DNA of 64,000 nt from DAISKN01 sp963716925. GTDB lineage: Bacteria > Acidobacteriota > Vicinamibacteria > Marinacidobacterales > SMYC01. The notes beneath the pieces were generated by a model. The model saw only the letters and a program-made list of their open reading frames with translations. It had not been told where the DNA came from and did no database searches. The position numbers were made by a program, and so were the translations under genes. Where the stretch lies: contig CAVQUX010000010.1 of the NCBI GenBank assembly GCA_963716925.1, positions 1,302,001 to 1,366,000 on the forward strand, read 5' to 3'. Shown here piece by piece: positions 8,501-16,303 of the stretch (position 1 is its first letter; the number at the start of each line of letters is the position of its first letter).

Positions 8501-10264
8501 CTAAGCCACTTCGTTCGCCAGCGTGCTGCGCAGGAAGCTCTTGATCTCCTCCGGCACCGAGGTGAATCTCACCTGGTAGCGAGACTCCTCGCCCGCGGTC
8601 ACTTTGGCGTAGAGATCGCCGGGGATGATGACCCCGTTCAAACCGTTGAGCCTCAGGCGGAGGTTCGAAAGCCGCTCCACCGGCTCCGCGGCCGAGATGA
8701 CCGCCTCGCCCATGGAAAGCGCGACGAGCTTCCCTTCGATCGATTCTCCCCCCACGTGCTTTCCCTCGAGGACCTCGATGCGGATGGGAATTTCTCGCAC
8801 CAGGGGTCGCAGCTCCTCGCTCCGCGTCGGGAGGACGAGGTCGTGCTTTCCTCCGATTCCCAGAAGCTCGTAGACCTTGACCGGCTCTCGAAACCCCTTG
8901 GCCCCGAGCTGGATCTCGTCGCCCAGCTTCAGCTCCGCTCCCACCGCATCGGCGGTCGCCTTCGAGATCAGGATCTGGCCTCCGACGGTATAGGACTCGA
9001 TGCGGCCGGTGAGGTTCACGTGGCTTCCCACGACGCCGTACTTCGCGCGCTTCTGGGATCCGATGTTTCCCACCACGCACTCGCCGGTATTGAGAGCGAT
9101 TCCCATCTCGAGCTCGGGAAATCCGTTCTTCCGGTTCTCCTCGTTCACCTCGAGCATCGCGAGCTGCATCTGGAGGGCGCAGACGACGGCGCGCTCGGCG
9201 TCGTCTGCGCGGTGAATGGGGGCGCCGAAGAGCGCCAGGATGGCGTCTCCGATGAACTCGTCGATGGTCCCGTTGTATCCGGTGACGATCTCCGCCATCT
9301 TCCCCAGATAGTTGTTGAGCACCGCCACCACCTGTTCGGGGTCCAGCTTCTCCGAGAGCGCGGTGAAGCCGCGCAGGTCGGACATCATGATGGTGACGTT
9401 GCGCTTCTCGCCTCCGAGCCTCAGCCCCTCGGGGCTCGACAGCAGGCTTTCGACGACTTCCTTGCTCAGATAGCGACCGAAGGTCTTTCGGATGAACTGA
9501 TTGTGCCGCTCGAGCTCCGCCGTCAGCCGTCGCGCCTCCTCCATCGCCCGCTTCCTCGAGAGCTGGGTCTCGATCCGGGCGAGGGCCACGGGAAAGTCGA
9601 TGGGCTTCACGATGTAGTCGTTCGCGCCGAGCTTGAAGGCGCTCACGATGTCCTCGCCCTGATCCTTGGCGGTCGCCATGATGATGGGAAGCTCGAGAGG
9701 CGAGTGGGTCTTGCGGACTTCCTTCAGCACGTCGTAGCCGCTGACCTCGGGCATCATGATGTCGAGGAGAATCAGATCGAAAGTGGTGGCCCGGATCTTC
9801 TCGATCGCTTCCCGGCCGCCCTCCGCCGTTTCCACCTGGAACGACTTCCGCTCGAGCCTCCGGGTAAGCATCGAGCGGTTGAGCTCCACGTCGTCGACGA
9901 CGAGGATCCGCGGGTTGCCCTGGGGGGCCGCGATATCCGCGCTTCCAGCGGGAGCGACGTACTCGCCGCTCTTGACTTCCGGGGTCTCGCCTTTCGCGCG
10001 GACCGGCGGGGCGGGGGCCGAAAGTCCATCGAGGGGGAGGGAGTCGATCTTGGCAAGAAGGTTACGGGCGGCGATTCCGATCTTCTCGAGATCGGCGACG
10101 TACTGCGCGTGTCCTTCGGAGGCCGCCTCCTCGCCCAGCAGCTCGCTGTAGCCGATGATCTGGTTGATCGGCGTGCGCAGATCGTGGCGCAGGCTCTTCG
10201 CAGGTACGGGAGTCGGAGTCTCCTCTTCCGGATGCTCTTCGATGGCTCGTTCGGTAGGGGACAT
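8501..10264 (-). CDS. Receiver-class III nucleotide cyclase-PilZ-like signalling protein
   Basis: From ATG 10264 the protein has 587 residues. Domains in order: a HisKA-like helical pair with H-box HDLRTPINQIIGYSELL (about 27-75); a receiver with DD124-125 and phospho-acceptor D168 (LLDIMMP); a linker helix; a class III cyclase catalytic domain (about 285-465) with metal-binding D296 and D340 (IDEFIGD); and a C-terminal PilZ-like domain (about 485-587) lacking a clear RxxxR. No HATPase follows the H-box, so it cannot autophosphorylate and must receive signal from elsewhere. The purine-specifying Lys of adenylate cyclases is Glu here (DEFIGD), so ATP or GTP use is uncertain. A multi-hairpin repeat lies directly before the start. 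Confidence 0.85.
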   Translation of the reverse strand: MSPTERAIEEHPEEETPTPVPAKSLRHDLRTPINQIIGYSELLGEEAASEGHAQYVADLEKIGIAARNLLAKIDSLPLDGLSAPAPPVRAKGETPEVKSGEYVAPAGSADIAAPQGNPRILVVDDVELNRSMLTRRLERKSFQVETAEGGREAIEKIRATTFDLILLDIMMPEVSGYDVLKEVRKTHSPLELPIIMATAKDQGEDIVSAFKLGANDYIVKPIDFPVALARIETQLSRKRAMEEARRLTAELERHNQFIRKTFGRYLSKEVVESLLSSPEGLRLGGEKRNVTIMMSDLRGFTALSEKLDPEQVVAVLNNYLGKMAEIVTGYNGTIDEFIGDAILALFGAPIHRADDAERAVVCALQMQLAMLEVNEENRKNGFPELEMGIALNTGECVVGNIGSQKRAKYGVVGSHVNLTGRIESYTVGGQILISKATADAVGAELKLGDEIQLGAKGFREPVKVYELLGIGGKHDLVLPTRSEELRPLVREIPIRIEVLEGKHVGGESIEGKLVALSMGEAVISAAEPVERLSNLRLRLNGLNGVIIPGDLYAKVTAGEESRYQVRFTSVPEEIKSFLRSTLANEVA

Positions 10265-10270
10265 TCTTAG

Positions 10271-10342
10271 TCGCTCGCTCGCTCTTCGCTCGCTCGCTCC
10301 CCGCGCTCCTCGCGCGGGGAGGATGGGGCCCTCCAGGCCCCG
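10271..10342 (-). repeat. 72-bp multi-hairpin repeat, copy 1
   Basis: On the minus strand this begins GCGGGGCCTGGAGGGCCCC and contains CCCCGCGC-GAGGA-GCGCGGGG, a perfect 8-bp stem, followed by tandem GCGAGC units. The first 52 bases differ at two positions from the copy at 23071-23143. It sits seven bases before the cyclase ATG in sense orientation. A further hairpin (CGCGGAC/GTCCGCG) lies near 10355-10378. An AT-rich stretch at 10400-10425 may hold the promoter. Confidence 0.65.
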
Positions 10343-10435
10343 CGCTCGCACTTCGCGGACGGAAGGGGCGGTCCGCGAGCCTCGGTTCAGTTGTTGGGAG
10401 CTTTAATTAATTTATAGCAAAAAAAGAAGACTTCG

Positions 10436-12964
10436 TCACCGCGGACGGTGCACGATGCGAAACCCGACGTAGTTCACGACGAAGGTGGGCGAGAGCCAGA
10501 AGCGGTTGGCGGCGCGAGTCGTGACCGCGGGGAGGTTGTAGGCTCCGCCGCGGACCACCCTCATGTCCCTACCGCCGTCGAGGTGCGATCCGAGCGAGGT
10601 CGAGGTCCAGTCGCGGGTGTTCCCGGCGAGGCCGCGCACCCCGTAGACCGATTCGTCCGAGGGAAAGGAGTCTACGGGCTGGGCCGAGACCTCTCCGGGA
10701 AGTGATCCGCTCACGTTGCACAGGCTGGGGTCGAAGCGGTTCCCCCAGGGATACCATCGGCCGTCGGCGCCGCGGGCCGCTTTCTCCCATTCGAGCTCGG
10801 TGGGAAGACCGTACTCGCGGCCGTCGACCGCCGACCGATATTCGCAATAGGCGACGGCGTCGTGCCAGGAAATGGAGACGACCGGGAATTCCGACCGCCA
10901 GCGATGGCGTCCCGTGGCTTGAGGAAGCGCGAGCCGGCCGTCCTCTCCCTGGCGGAAGTAGAAACCGCCGTCGGGGCCGCGGCGAGGCGAGCGGCGGAGC
11001 GCTTCCTCAGGATCCCTGCGCGCCAGCTCTTCGAGAAAATCGAGGTACTCCCGGACGGTCACCGGAGCGCGCGCGATGAAGAAGTCGTCGAGCTCCACCT
11101 CGGCCCCGGGAAGCGACCACCCGCGGACCTCCTCGTCGCCTCCGGCCTCGAAGGTCCCCGCGGGGACGTGCACGAATCCCTCTCCGATCTGCTTATCGGA
11201 GAACAGGCGTACCGTTCCGCTCCACTTTCGAGTTCTGGAGATGAAGACCGGGTACCGGGTATCGCGGCAGCCGTCCTTCTTCAGTACCGCGAGATAGCTG
11301 CCCATGGAGAGCGCCACCGGAGGGACGGGCGTCGCCCCGAGGCTGCGGGGGGCCGTCGGCTGCTGGACGAGGAGCTTCTCCTCGAACCGATGAAGCGTCA
11401 CGGTAGCCCCGCCCGGTGAGGAGTCGAGGCCGAACGTCCCGTCGCCCCGGAGCTCCCGCGAGTAGCGTCCGTCGTGGAACGAATTGACGAGCTGTCCGAA
11501 GAAGTCGCGGCTCGCGAGATCGCGGCGCCGCTCCGCTTCGCGGAAGCGATCCCAGTAGAACTCCGCCATGAAGCGGCGGGCGTCGGGGTGCGCCGGATCG
11601 TGGCCCAGGGCAGCGGAGAGCGTCATCACCACCTGGGACGCCGCCTCGGCGAGAGCGGTCCGAAGACCGGCCACCTCGTCCTCGGCGTCGAACAGAGGCG
11701 ATTTCTCCTCGACACTCTGCCAGTCCTGGTAGCGGTGTCTGAGGTCCTCGACCTGGCTGCGGGCCTCCTCGACCTTCTCCTGCAGAGCGTAGTACTGATC
11801 GAGGAGGAGCCTCCCCTGCGCTGCCAGCTCTCCCGCGCGCTCGCGTTTCTTGGCTCGGTCGGAAGCGGACTCGAGCCACGCCTGGACCTCGTCATGGAGC
11901 TCCCTCGCCGTCTGCTGGCGGGAATCGGGCTCTTTCGCGAGAGCTCTGAGGCACGCCTGCTCGAGCTCGAGCGGGATCTCGCGCTCCGGGGCTCTCGCCC
12001 GAGGCGGCGGGGGCGCGGTCTCGAGGTGCGCGGTCATCACCTCCATCAGCTTTCCCGTGAACGGAGGCTCGAGGGTCAGGATCTCGTAGAGCAGGATTCC
12101 GAGAGCGTAGACGTCGGTGCGCGCGTCCACGTCCTCGCCCGTCACCTGTTCCGGGGACATGTAGGTGGGCGTCCCTACCGCGAAGCCCGTCTGGGTGATG
12201 TCTTCTTTGGCCTCGGTCGATACCTCGGTCTCCCCCAGGAGCTTGGCGACACCCCAGTCGAGAAGGATGACCTCTCCATGCTCTCCCACCATGATGTTCG
12301 CCGGCTTGATGTCCCGGTGCACCACTCCTTTGACGTGCGCGTACTCCACCGCCAGCGCCGCTTGGAGGAAGATCTGCACGAGTCGGGTCAACGAGAACAC
12401 CCGGAGGTAGGCGGGATCCTCGAGCTCCAGGGACGAAAGAATCTGATGGAGCGTTTCGCCGCGGACCACGGGCATCGTGTAGTAGGGCTTGTTGCCCTCG
12501 GTGAGTCCCATCTCGTAGACGGGTACGATGTTCGGATGGTCGAGCTGACCGAGAACCTGCGCCTCTTTCAGGAAGCGCCAGATCTGAGGCTTGTCGGACT
12601 CCGCTCTCACCGTCTTGAGGGCGAGCTGCCTTCTCAGGTCCTGGTCGAAAGCGAGGTAGACCTCGCCCATTCCGCCTTCGCCGAGGCGCGCCATCATCCG
12701 GTACCGGGGCCGGTCTCCCTGCGGTTTGGGTATCTCCCCCGAGTCGCCTTCCGCGATCAGCGCGAGATCGGCCGGCGGCGGCTCGCCGACGAGCGTCTGT
12801 ATCGCCGCGAAAGTCGAGAGTGCCGCCGGGGTGGCTGCGGGCACGTTGGGCATGGTGTCGTGCTCTCCGGCCGCCCAGCGAGCGAGGAACTTCTGCAGGC
12901 TGTCGTCCGAGGGACCGGTCTTCGGCGGATCGGCCGGGAGGGCCGCGTCGTCTTTCTTGAACAT
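10436..12964 (-). CDS. Ser/Thr protein kinase with C-terminal formylglycine-generating-enzyme-like domain
   Basis: 842 residues. Kinase domain about 88-345: glycine loop GEGGMGEVY (95-103), catalytic K117, HRDIKPANI (216-224), a DWG in place of DFG at 236-238, and activation segment GTPTYMSPEQV. A coiled-coil-like segment (about 370-460) links to a domain resembling SUMF1/FGE from about 590: VHVPAGTFEAGG, VSISWHDAVAYCEYRSAVDG, LPTELEWEKAARGADGRWYP, and the ending VVNYVGFRIVHRP. No membrane helix is apparent, so it is likely cytoplasmic. FGE-like domains attached to kinases are often not active oxidases. The target is unknown. Confidence 0.88.
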   Translation of the reverse strand: MFKKDDAALPADPPKTGPSDDSLQKFLARWAAGEHDTMPNVPAATPAALSTFAAIQTLVGEPPPADLALIAEGDSGEIPKPQGDRPRYRMMARLGEGGMGEVYLAFDQDLRRQLALKTVRAESDKPQIWRFLKEAQVLGQLDHPNIVPVYEMGLTEGNKPYYTMPVVRGETLHQILSSLELEDPAYLRVFSLTRLVQIFLQAALAVEYAHVKGVVHRDIKPANIMVGEHGEVILLDWGVAKLLGETEVSTEAKEDITQTGFAVGTPTYMSPEQVTGEDVDARTDVYALGILLYEILTLEPPFTGKLMEVMTAHLETAPPPPRARAPEREIPLELEQACLRALAKEPDSRQQTARELHDEVQAWLESASDRAKKRERAGELAAQGRLLLDQYYALQEKVEEARSQVEDLRHRYQDWQSVEEKSPLFDAEDEVAGLRTALAEAASQVVMTLSAALGHDPAHPDARRFMAEFYWDRFREAERRRDLASRDFFGQLVNSFHDGRYSRELRGDGTFGLDSSPGGATVTLHRFEEKLLVQQPTAPRSLGATPVPPVALSMGSYLAVLKKDGCRDTRYPVFISRTRKWSGTVRLFSDKQIGEGFVHVPAGTFEAGGDEEVRGWSLPGAEVELDDFFIARAPVTVREYLDFLEELARRDPEEALRRSPRRGPDGGFYFRQGEDGRLALPQATGRHRWRSEFPVVSISWHDAVAYCEYRSAVDGREYGLPTELEWEKAARGADGRWYPWGNRFDPSLCNVSGSLPGEVSAQPVDSFPSDESVYGVRGLAGNTRDWTSTSLGSHLDGGRDMRVVRGGAYNLPAVTTRAANRFWLSPTFVVNYVGFRIVHRPR

Positions 12965-13044
12965 GAAGGGCTTGGAAAAATCGTAGCATCCACGGGAGGA
13001 ACTGTCGACTTCAGCCGGATGGGCGGGCCCGGAGCGCTATCGCA

Positions 13045-14898
13045 CTAAGAGAGTAGCGCTTCCACTGCGCGGCGGCCTTCGGCCGCGGCCCCGGTCCAGT
13101 TCTGGTGGCCGCGAAGCTCCGAATGCCCGATGGCGATGCGGCCGAAGGGCCTGCGAATGACTTCGTGCGCCGGCTCTCTGCCGCCGCTTTTGAACATGAA
13201 CCCCGGGCCGGGAGCTACATAGGCGTGCCCCCAACGGTTCAGGATGATGCCGGCGATGTCCTTTTCGGGATCGAAACCCGCGTCGCCGAAGAGCCGCACC
13301 ATCTGTTCCCGGATGCGCCGCTCGTACTCGCGAAACGGAGTCTGCAGCAGCTCGAGCCTTCCGGCCTGACCCTGGTTCAGCGGGGGGATCCCCGGCGAAA
13401 AGAGCGGGACGTAGAAAGTCAGGACCGTCGGCTCGTCGGGATGGAATCGGGGTCGAACCCCCCCGACCACCATCGGACGCCGTATGTTTCCGGAGAAGCC
13501 GAAGCCTTCACTCCAGATCCCGGCGGCGATTCCGAGCTTCGCGAGAAAACGCCAGTTGTCGAGGGCCACGTTGGCGACGAGGACCGCGGAGTGCCGGAAG
13601 CCCTCGTAGGCGCGATGATACTCCTGGGGCAGATCGCGAATCACGCGGCGGTTGATCCAGCCGCCCGAAGCCATGACCACCGCCTTTGCCTTCAGACGAT
13701 GAAGCTCCTCACCGAGGGCGTAGGTGACGTCGACCGCGCCACCGGGGTCGTGCTCGACCCGTACCACCATCGCGCTCGAACGGATTCTCACCGGGCTATC
13801 GCCGCGGTCGAGCGCACCCGGGTCGACGGGTCCCTCCAGGACGTCTCGGAGCTCCGAGGTTCCGCCGACTCCGCCCGGCACCAGGGCCTTGACGAAGTAC
13901 CGTGCGAAGCCGGTGTTCCCACCGGGAAACGCGTGGAAGGTCATGTCGGTGTACCGAGACTCGCTGCGGAATCCAGGAAGCTGAAAGTGCCATCCCCACC
14001 AGGCGGAGATGGCGTCGCAGCCGAGACCGATGATGCTCGCGAGGATGGGATCGACGTAGGCGGTGATCTCCCGCGGGAGACCGAGCACTCCTTCGTAGTA
14101 CTGCTTCACCGTCATCGAGTCGAGCCACGGCTCGAGCTCGCCGGTCGCGTGAACGGTCGCCGTCGCGCTGCGCCACTTCTCGACGGTGCCTTCGGCCAGC
14201 CCGGGGAACCGGGCGGCGTGGTTTCCGTTCCACAGATCGCGGATCCATCGGCCGCCGCCGTCCGAGACGAAATGACCTACGTCGAACGCGTCGGACTTCC
14301 AGTGCAGGTACGAGTAATGATCGAGCGGAACCCGGAGCCCGGCAGCCGGCCCCTCGGGCTCCACGTACTCGAACTCGCGGGGGATGCCGAGAGAGGTGAA
14401 GTAATCGCCGGGATCTCCGGTCGCGGGCAGGATGCCGAAGTCGTTCGAGCCTTGAGGACCGATGAGCCGCGCCCCTCGGACCAGAAACTCGTTCTGCTTC
14501 GCCTCGCCTCCGAAGATCGGATGATTCTCCAGGATCAGGACCCGCCCGGAGGGCGAAAGCCGGCGGAAATGATGGGCCGCGGCGAGTCCGGCGATGCCGC
14601 CGCCCACGACCACCAGCTCGTACCGTTCGCCGGTGTCGATGACCGCGGCGCTCGGGGCGTCGAACGCACCCTCGCGTACCAGGTGGGCGAGCCGCAGCAC
14701 TTCGGGCGTGTTTCCGTGGGAGGAAGCGTAGTCGCCGACGCCGCCCGGGCCGTACCAATCGGGCCCGACGTCGAAGCTCGCGTCGACGCCCGACGGCTCA
14801 CGAGGATTTCGACAGGCGGCGAGGGCCGCGATCATCGCCGTCGAGCCGCAGAGAAAGTCCCGGCGGGTGATCGGAGATTCCAAGCCGAGCGATTTCAA
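13045..14898 (-). CDS. Tat-exported FAD oxidoreductase, spermidine-dehydrogenase-like
   Basis: A 617-residue flavoprotein starting at TTG 14898, which overlaps the upstream stop (TTGA). The N-terminus has a twin-arginine signal (TRRDFLCGSTAMIAALAAC), which implies folded export. The FAD-binding Rossmann motif is VVVGGGIAGLAAAHHFRR (about 95-112), followed by LILENHPIFGGEAKQNEF. The pre-Rossmann segment SSHGNTPEVLRLAHLVREGA resembles the same region of SpdH-type spermidine dehydrogenases. It is read after the class V aminotransferase and probably forms an operon with it. Amine oxidation is likely but the substrate is inferred from family only. Confidence 0.75.
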   Translation of the reverse strand: MKSLGLESPITRRDFLCGSTAMIAALAACRNPREPSGVDASFDVGPDWYGPGGVGDYASSHGNTPEVLRLAHLVREGAFDAPSAAVIDTGERYELVVVGGGIAGLAAAHHFRRLSPSGRVLILENHPIFGGEAKQNEFLVRGARLIGPQGSNDFGILPATGDPGDYFTSLGIPREFEYVEPEGPAAGLRVPLDHYSYLHWKSDAFDVGHFVSDGGGRWIRDLWNGNHAARFPGLAEGTVEKWRSATATVHATGELEPWLDSMTVKQYYEGVLGLPREITAYVDPILASIIGLGCDAISAWWGWHFQLPGFRSESRYTDMTFHAFPGGNTGFARYFVKALVPGGVGGTSELRDVLEGPVDPGALDRGDSPVRIRSSAMVVRVEHDPGGAVDVTYALGEELHRLKAKAVVMASGGWINRRVIRDLPQEYHRAYEGFRHSAVLVANVALDNWRFLAKLGIAAGIWSEGFGFSGNIRRPMVVGGVRPRFHPDEPTVLTFYVPLFSPGIPPLNQGQAGRLELLQTPFREYERRIREQMVRLFGDAGFDPEKDIAGIILNRWGHAYVAPGPGFMFKSGGREPAHEVIRRPFGRIAIGHSELRGHQNWTGAAAEGRRAVEALLS

Positions 14899-16187
14899 GC
14901 GGACTTGGGAAGACCGTTCTTGCTGACGCCCTCGAAGACCTCGCAGAAGTAGTCGAGCTCGTCCCGGGTGGTGTAGAGGTTGGCCGTGACCCGGATCCCT
15001 TGATACTCCTCGTGCTCGATGGGAGCGACGAGAATATGGTGCTTGTTCCAGAGGTGGTCGCCCAGCGCCCGGGGCGAGATCCCGACGATCTCGATGTTGC
15101 CGATGGCGCAGCTCATCCCGGGATCGAGCGAGGTATGGAGCCGCACGTTCGGAAGCTCCATGAGCTTCTTGGCCCAGTAGTCCCTGAGGTACCTCAGGCG
15201 CGCCTCCTTGCGTTTGCCGCCGATGGCGTTGTGGAAGGCGACGGCCTCTCCGATGGCGAGGTACGGCGCGAGCGAGTGGGTTCCGATCTCCTCGAACTTG
15301 CGGATGTCGGCGTTCATCGACTCCGGGGCCGCCATCATCGGCCAGAGGGCCTGGATCTTCTCGCGGCGGACGTAGAGCATCCCCGTTCCCTTCGGCGCCA
15401 GGAGCCACTTGTGGAGGCTGGTTCCGAAGTAGTCGCAGCCGATGTCGTCGCGCTTGAACTCGAACTGGGTGAAGGAATGCGCCCCGTCGACCATGACCGG
15501 GATCCCGCGCTCGCGGGCGATCTCGCACACCGCCTTCACCGGCACGATCTGACCCGTGAGGTTGATCTGATGGGACATCAGGACCATCCGGGTCTTCGCG
15601 CCGATGGCCCGGCGGAACCCTTCGACCATCTCCTCGTCGGTCTTCGCCGGGACGGGAATGGTGATGTACTTGATGTCGATTCCCTCGCGCCGCTTCCTCT
15701 GATCGAGTGTGGTGCGCATCCGCCCGTAGTCCTGGGTGGTGGTTACCACCTCGTCGCCGGACTTCAAGTCGATGCCCAGGAGGAGAATCTCCATCGCTTC
15801 GGACGCGTTGCGCACGATCGCGATCTCCTCGGAGTCGCAGCCGAAGAGTCGCGCGAGCGCCTGACGCACGGTTTCCACCCGCGGCGGCAGCAGCCGCGCC
15901 ACCACGTACGACGGGGACTCCTCCTGCTGCCAGATGTAGTCGATGAGCGAGTCGGTCACGACCTTGGGCGATGGACAGGTGAAGCCGTTGTTGAGATCGA
16001 TGAGACTGCGGGAGACACTGAACGCCCCCTGGACGTCGCGCCAGTAGGACTCGTCGTCGGCGACCTCTTCGGGCGGTAGAGAAGCGATGCGCGCGGTAGC
16101 GCGTTCCACCGCGCGGGTGGTCGCGGGATTGAGGAAGCCGGCGGCCGAAGCCGCGCCCAGCGTCTTGAGGAAACTCCGTCTCTTCAT
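14895..16187 (-). CDS. Class V aminotransferase / isopenicillin-N-epimerase-like, with Tat signal
   Basis: 430 residues from ATG 16187. It begins with a twin-arginine signal (MKRRSFLKTLGAASAAGFL), unusual for a PLP enzyme and implying periplasmic location. The fold-type I core is well conserved: IAIVRNASEAMEILLLGIDL for the cofactor phosphate, VMVDGAHSFTQ for the Asp-Ala-His ring contact, and YFGTSLHKWLLAPKGTGMLY with the Schiff-base Lys. It resembles isopenicillin-N epimerases (CefD) and related lyases. It overlaps the following flavoprotein gene by four bases and follows the M50-HlyD gene by 116 bases. Confidence 0.8.
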   Translation of the reverse strand: MKRRSFLKTLGAASAAGFLNPATTRAVERATARIASLPPEEVADDESYWRDVQGAFSVSRSLIDLNNGFTCPSPKVVTDSLIDYIWQQEESPSYVVARLLPPRVETVRQALARLFGCDSEEIAIVRNASEAMEILLLGIDLKSGDEVVTTTQDYGRMRTTLDQRKRREGIDIKYITIPVPAKTDEEMVEGFRRAIGAKTRMVLMSHQINLTGQIVPVKAVCEIARERGIPVMVDGAHSFTQFEFKRDDIGCDYFGTSLHKWLLAPKGTGMLYVRREKIQALWPMMAAPESMNADIRKFEEIGTHSLAPYLAIGEAVAFHNAIGGKRKEARLRYLRDYWAKKLMELPNVRLHTSLDPGMSCAIGNIEIVGISPRALGDHLWNKHHILVAPIEHEEYQGIRVTANLYTTRDELDYFCEVFEGVSKNGLPKSA

Positions 16188-16216
16188 GGACCGAAGGCTA
16201 TCATTAATCCAGTAGT

Positions 16217-16240
16217 GCCGCGGGGCCCCACCCCCGCGGC
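16217..16240. terminator. GC-rich hairpin between the M50-HlyD and aminotransferase genes
   Basis: GCCGCGGGG and CCCCGCGGC form a perfect 9-bp stem with a 6-base loop. There is no T-run after it, so it could attenuate, protect the message, or be a spacer element. The remaining bases of 16188-16303 show no gene. Confidence 0.35.
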
Positions 16241-16303
16241 CCGGTGTGTCCGGCGCTTCGCGCCGATCTCGCGGCGGATGAAGATCGTGACCGCTCGGGT
16301 CGG

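Noticed and set aside
8420..10270. 616-residue plus-strand open frame opposite the cyclase gene
   Set aside because: Mirrors the codon pattern of the real gene on the other strand and shows no domain.
13105..14952. 615-residue plus-strand open frame opposite the flavoprotein gene
   Set aside because: The minus strand has a clear Tat signal and FAD motif; this is an antisense artefact.
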